Notes under the pieces: model-generated
Databases searched by the model: none
Told to the model about the DNA's origin: nothing
What the model saw: the letters and a program-made list of their open reading frames with translations, nothing else
Made by a program: the position numbers and the translations under genes
Source of the DNA: Verrucomicrobiota bacterium
GTDB taxonomy: Bacteria; Verrucomicrobiota; Lentisphaeria; Oligosphaerales; JAFGRS01
Length of the DNA: 6,120 bases
Direction: 5' to 3'
Assembly (NCBI GenBank): GCA_019136035.1
Contig: JAGVUW010000233.1
Coordinates: 1 to 6,120 of the forward strand
Shown here: one piece after another, positions 5,029 to 6,120 of the stretch
How the letters are laid out: every line of letters starts with the position of its first letter
Numbering within the stretch: the stretch's first letter is position 1

Positions 5029-5598
5029 TCACTGACGCCAGCTATTGATGTCGCCATCGGCGCCGAGGTCGTCGTCCTTGTCCTTGCCCAGCGACCAGAC
5101 GGCGACGCGGCCGTAGACCTTCTCGTAGGGTCCGTTGGTGCTGTCAGCCTCAATATCGCCGTCATAGTCGAGGTCGAGGGCGACCTGGTAGCGCTGGGGC
5201 TTCGACTCGGTGTGCCAGGGGTCGTTGAAGACCCCGGGGCCCTGGTCGGTGGAGATATCCATGTAGCGCTTGCCGCGGGCATTGCCGCAGTCCTTGTGTC
5301 CGGGGCAACCGGTGGCGCCGCAATCGGCGATGGGCGCATTCTGAAGAATGCAGATCATGTCAGTGTACTCCTCATGGTCCAGCACGCGCTCGCTGCCGCC
5401 CATGGGCAGGACGCCATAGTCGCTCTCGTACATGGCGATGGCGGTCTGCAGGAGCTTCATCTCCGTCAGCGCCTTCGTGCGCTTGGCATGCTGGGAGGCA
5501 CTGCTGAGGGCCGGCAGGAGGAGGCCGGCGAGGATGGCGATGATGGCAATCACCACCAGCAGCTCGACCAGGGTGAAGGACTTACGGGCCGTGCTCAT
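5029..5598 (-). CDS. GspG-like type II secretion pseudopilin (prepilin-type N-terminal domain)
   Basis: A 189-residue prepilin-like protein, probably part of the periplasmic pseudopilus of a type II secretion or related system. Residues 1-30 hold the class III signal KS|FTLVELLVVIAIIAILAG: cut expected after Ser7, Phe8 then methylated, Glu12 the conserved +5 residue, and a hydrophobic helix that anchors it until assembly. Ser instead of Gly precedes the cut. The long N-terminal helix continues through KALTEMKLLQTAIAMYESDYG (residues 42-62, shown with its YGVLP end). The C-terminus (VWSLGKDKDDDLGADGDINSW, residues 167-187) matches the acidic, probably calcium-binding GspG ending. Unusual is a Cys cluster: Cys83, Cys93, Cys98, Cys104 with His101. 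Start ATG 5598 is chosen because the signal begins there and GGAGA (5606-5610) lies 7 bases upstream. Another pseudopilin gene lies upstream on the same strand. Confidence 0.88.
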   Translation of the reverse strand: MSTARKSFTLVELLVVIAIIAILAGLLLPALSSASQHAKRTKALTEMKLLQTAIAMYESDYGVLPMGGSERVLDHEEYTDMICILQNAPIADCGATGCPGHKDCGNARGKRYMDISTDQGPGVFNDPWHTESKPQRYQVALDLDYDGDIEADSTNGPYEKVYGRVAVWSLGKDKDDDLGADGDINSWRQ

Positions 5599-5605
5599 GG
5601 TCTTG

Positions 5606-5610
5606 TCTCC
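5606..5610 (-). promoter_or_regulatory. Ribosome binding site of the pseudopilin gene
   Basis: GGAGA on the minus strand, 7 bases before ATG 5598. It decides the start, since the frame is open 29 codons further upstream (to 5685) through sequence that encodes no part of a pilin. Confidence 0.7.
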
Positions 5611-5670
5611 AACCTTATACCTTGTAACCACTCTCAGGCTGAGTCTGTCGCGACTGGGGGACGGGAGGAC

Positions 5671-5723
5671 GGAATACTGGAACACGGGGATGATGGACTA
5701 GTGGAGTGGTGGAACACGGGGAC
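5671..5723. repeat. Short GGAACACGG-type repeat between the pseudopilin genes
   Basis: The 13-bp sequence TGGAACACGGGGA occurs at 5678-5690 and 5710-5722. Between and before the copies are related units (GGAATACT, GGATGATGG, GGAGTGG) at about 8-9 bp steps. From memory, tracts of this kind recur between genes in PVC-type and other environmental genomes and translate into strings like FQYS or FHHS. The family differs from the CACGAA clusters. The gap 5599-5769 holds nothing else I can name. Confidence 0.6.
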
Positions 5724-5769
5724 ACCGAAGCTGCGGGTGCCGTTTGGGGGCGCGCCGCGGGTGGTCGGG

Positions 5770-6120
5770 TCAGCGCTGTTTCCAACTGCAGATATCATCC
5801 TGCTTCTCTTCTGTGGTGCCGCTCTTCTTGTCGGCGCCGTAGGACCACAGGCGGTAGCCCTCGGTGCTGTGGAGCTGGTAGCGGAAGGCCTCGCGGCCCC
5901 AGCCGTCGAGATAACGGCTCTCCTCGCCGCTGGTGAAGTCCTTGATTTTGGTATCCTCGATGTAGGGCCGCTGGGTCTGGGAATGCCAGAACTGGTCGAA
6001 GGGCGCCGCGTTGAAGTCGATCTCGATGGTCGCATTCGAGGGTGATGGCTGCGGGTAGTAGCCGCGGTCCTGGAAGTGCTCCTGGAGGGCCGTCATCATG
6101 GCCTCGAGGCGGGCCTTGGT
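5770..6120 (-). CDS. GspG-like type II secretion pseudopilin, N-terminus beyond window edge
   Basis: The visible 116 residues are the C-terminal part; the frame is still open at 6120, so the signal and first helix lie outside. The first residues, TKARLEAMMTALQEHFQDRG followed by YYP, are the end of the long pilin helix and its 'drG.YP' turn, typical of GspG-like proteins. The C-terminus YGADKKSGTTEEKQDDICSW then KQR matches the GspG pattern ending in DI.SW. The neighbouring gene ends DINSWRQ, so the two are probably related copies, but their middle parts differ and this one lacks the Cys cluster, having only one Cys near its end. The internal ATG codons at 6096 and 6099 are unlikely to be starts, since they fall inside the conserved helix. 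The gap to the next gene is 171 bp. Which is the major pseudopilin cannot be told. Confidence 0.82.
   Translation of the reverse strand, partial: TKARLEAMMTALQEHFQDRGYYPQPSPSNATIEIDFNAAPFDQFWHSQTQRPYIEDTKIKDFTSGEESRYLDGWGREAFRYQLHSTEGYRLWSYGADKKSGTTEEKQDDICSWKQR

Noticed and set aside
5614..5619. TATAAG as a -10 box for the pseudopilin gene
   Set aside because: No -35-like hexamer lies 16-18 bp upstream, and the start of transcription would fall on the ribosome binding site itself.
4768..6045. A 425-codon open frame on the plus strand
   Set aside because: It runs antisense to both pseudopilin genes and through the hairpin array and short repeats; no recognisable domain. A shadow of GC-rich codon bias.

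Overview
The window reads as a piece of a GC-rich bacterial chromosome, most likely from the Planctomycetota or a neighbouring lineage of the PVC group, perhaps from a metagenome assembly. Four things point there: a secreted protein with a PEP-CTERM sorting tail, two tandem GspG-like pseudopilin genes with the signature FTLVELLVVIAIIAIL, short 9-10 bp phased repeats between genes (CACGAA/CACGGA type), and many GC-rich hairpins between genes. The taxonomic call is inference; no rRNA or marker gene is present.

Layout. Bases 1-2420 (+ strand) hold an ABC importer operon of the molybdate/tungstate type: the 3' end of a substrate-binding protein gene, a permease gene that overlaps it by 4 bp (GTGA), and an ATPase gene 18 bp further on. 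Bases 2421-3468 contain no credible gene. They hold, in order, a hairpin just after the operon, four clusters of phased CACGAA/CACGGA motifs, a fifth cluster in the opposite orientation, three separate hairpins, a 117-bp cloverleaf-like element (module 1, homology continuing about 20 bp), a five-hairpin array (module 2), and a strong terminator-like hairpin. Bases 3469-4263 (- strand) encode a PEP-CTERM secreted protein with a good sigma70-type promoter at 4322-4350. Bases 4351-4483 show nothing I can name beyond an A7 run next to the promoter. Bases 4484-4979 carry a second copy of modules 1 and 2 in the same order and orientation, here separated by about 220 bp rich in further hairpins. Bases 5029-5598 and 5770-6120 (- strand) are two GspG-like pseudopilin genes; the upstream one runs off the window edge. 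A short repeat of another family lies between them.

Functionally the genes form two unrelated groups: oxyanion uptake on the + strand, and cell-surface or secretion genes on the - strand. The most unusual content is noncoding. Modules 1 and 2 occur twice, each time just 3' of a minus-strand gene, and the differences between copies largely spare the predicted stems. One stem of module 1 shows an A-T to G-C compensatory change. This is the best candidate here for an undescribed structured repeat or RNA family. I see no defence system, CRISPR array, transposase or integrase.
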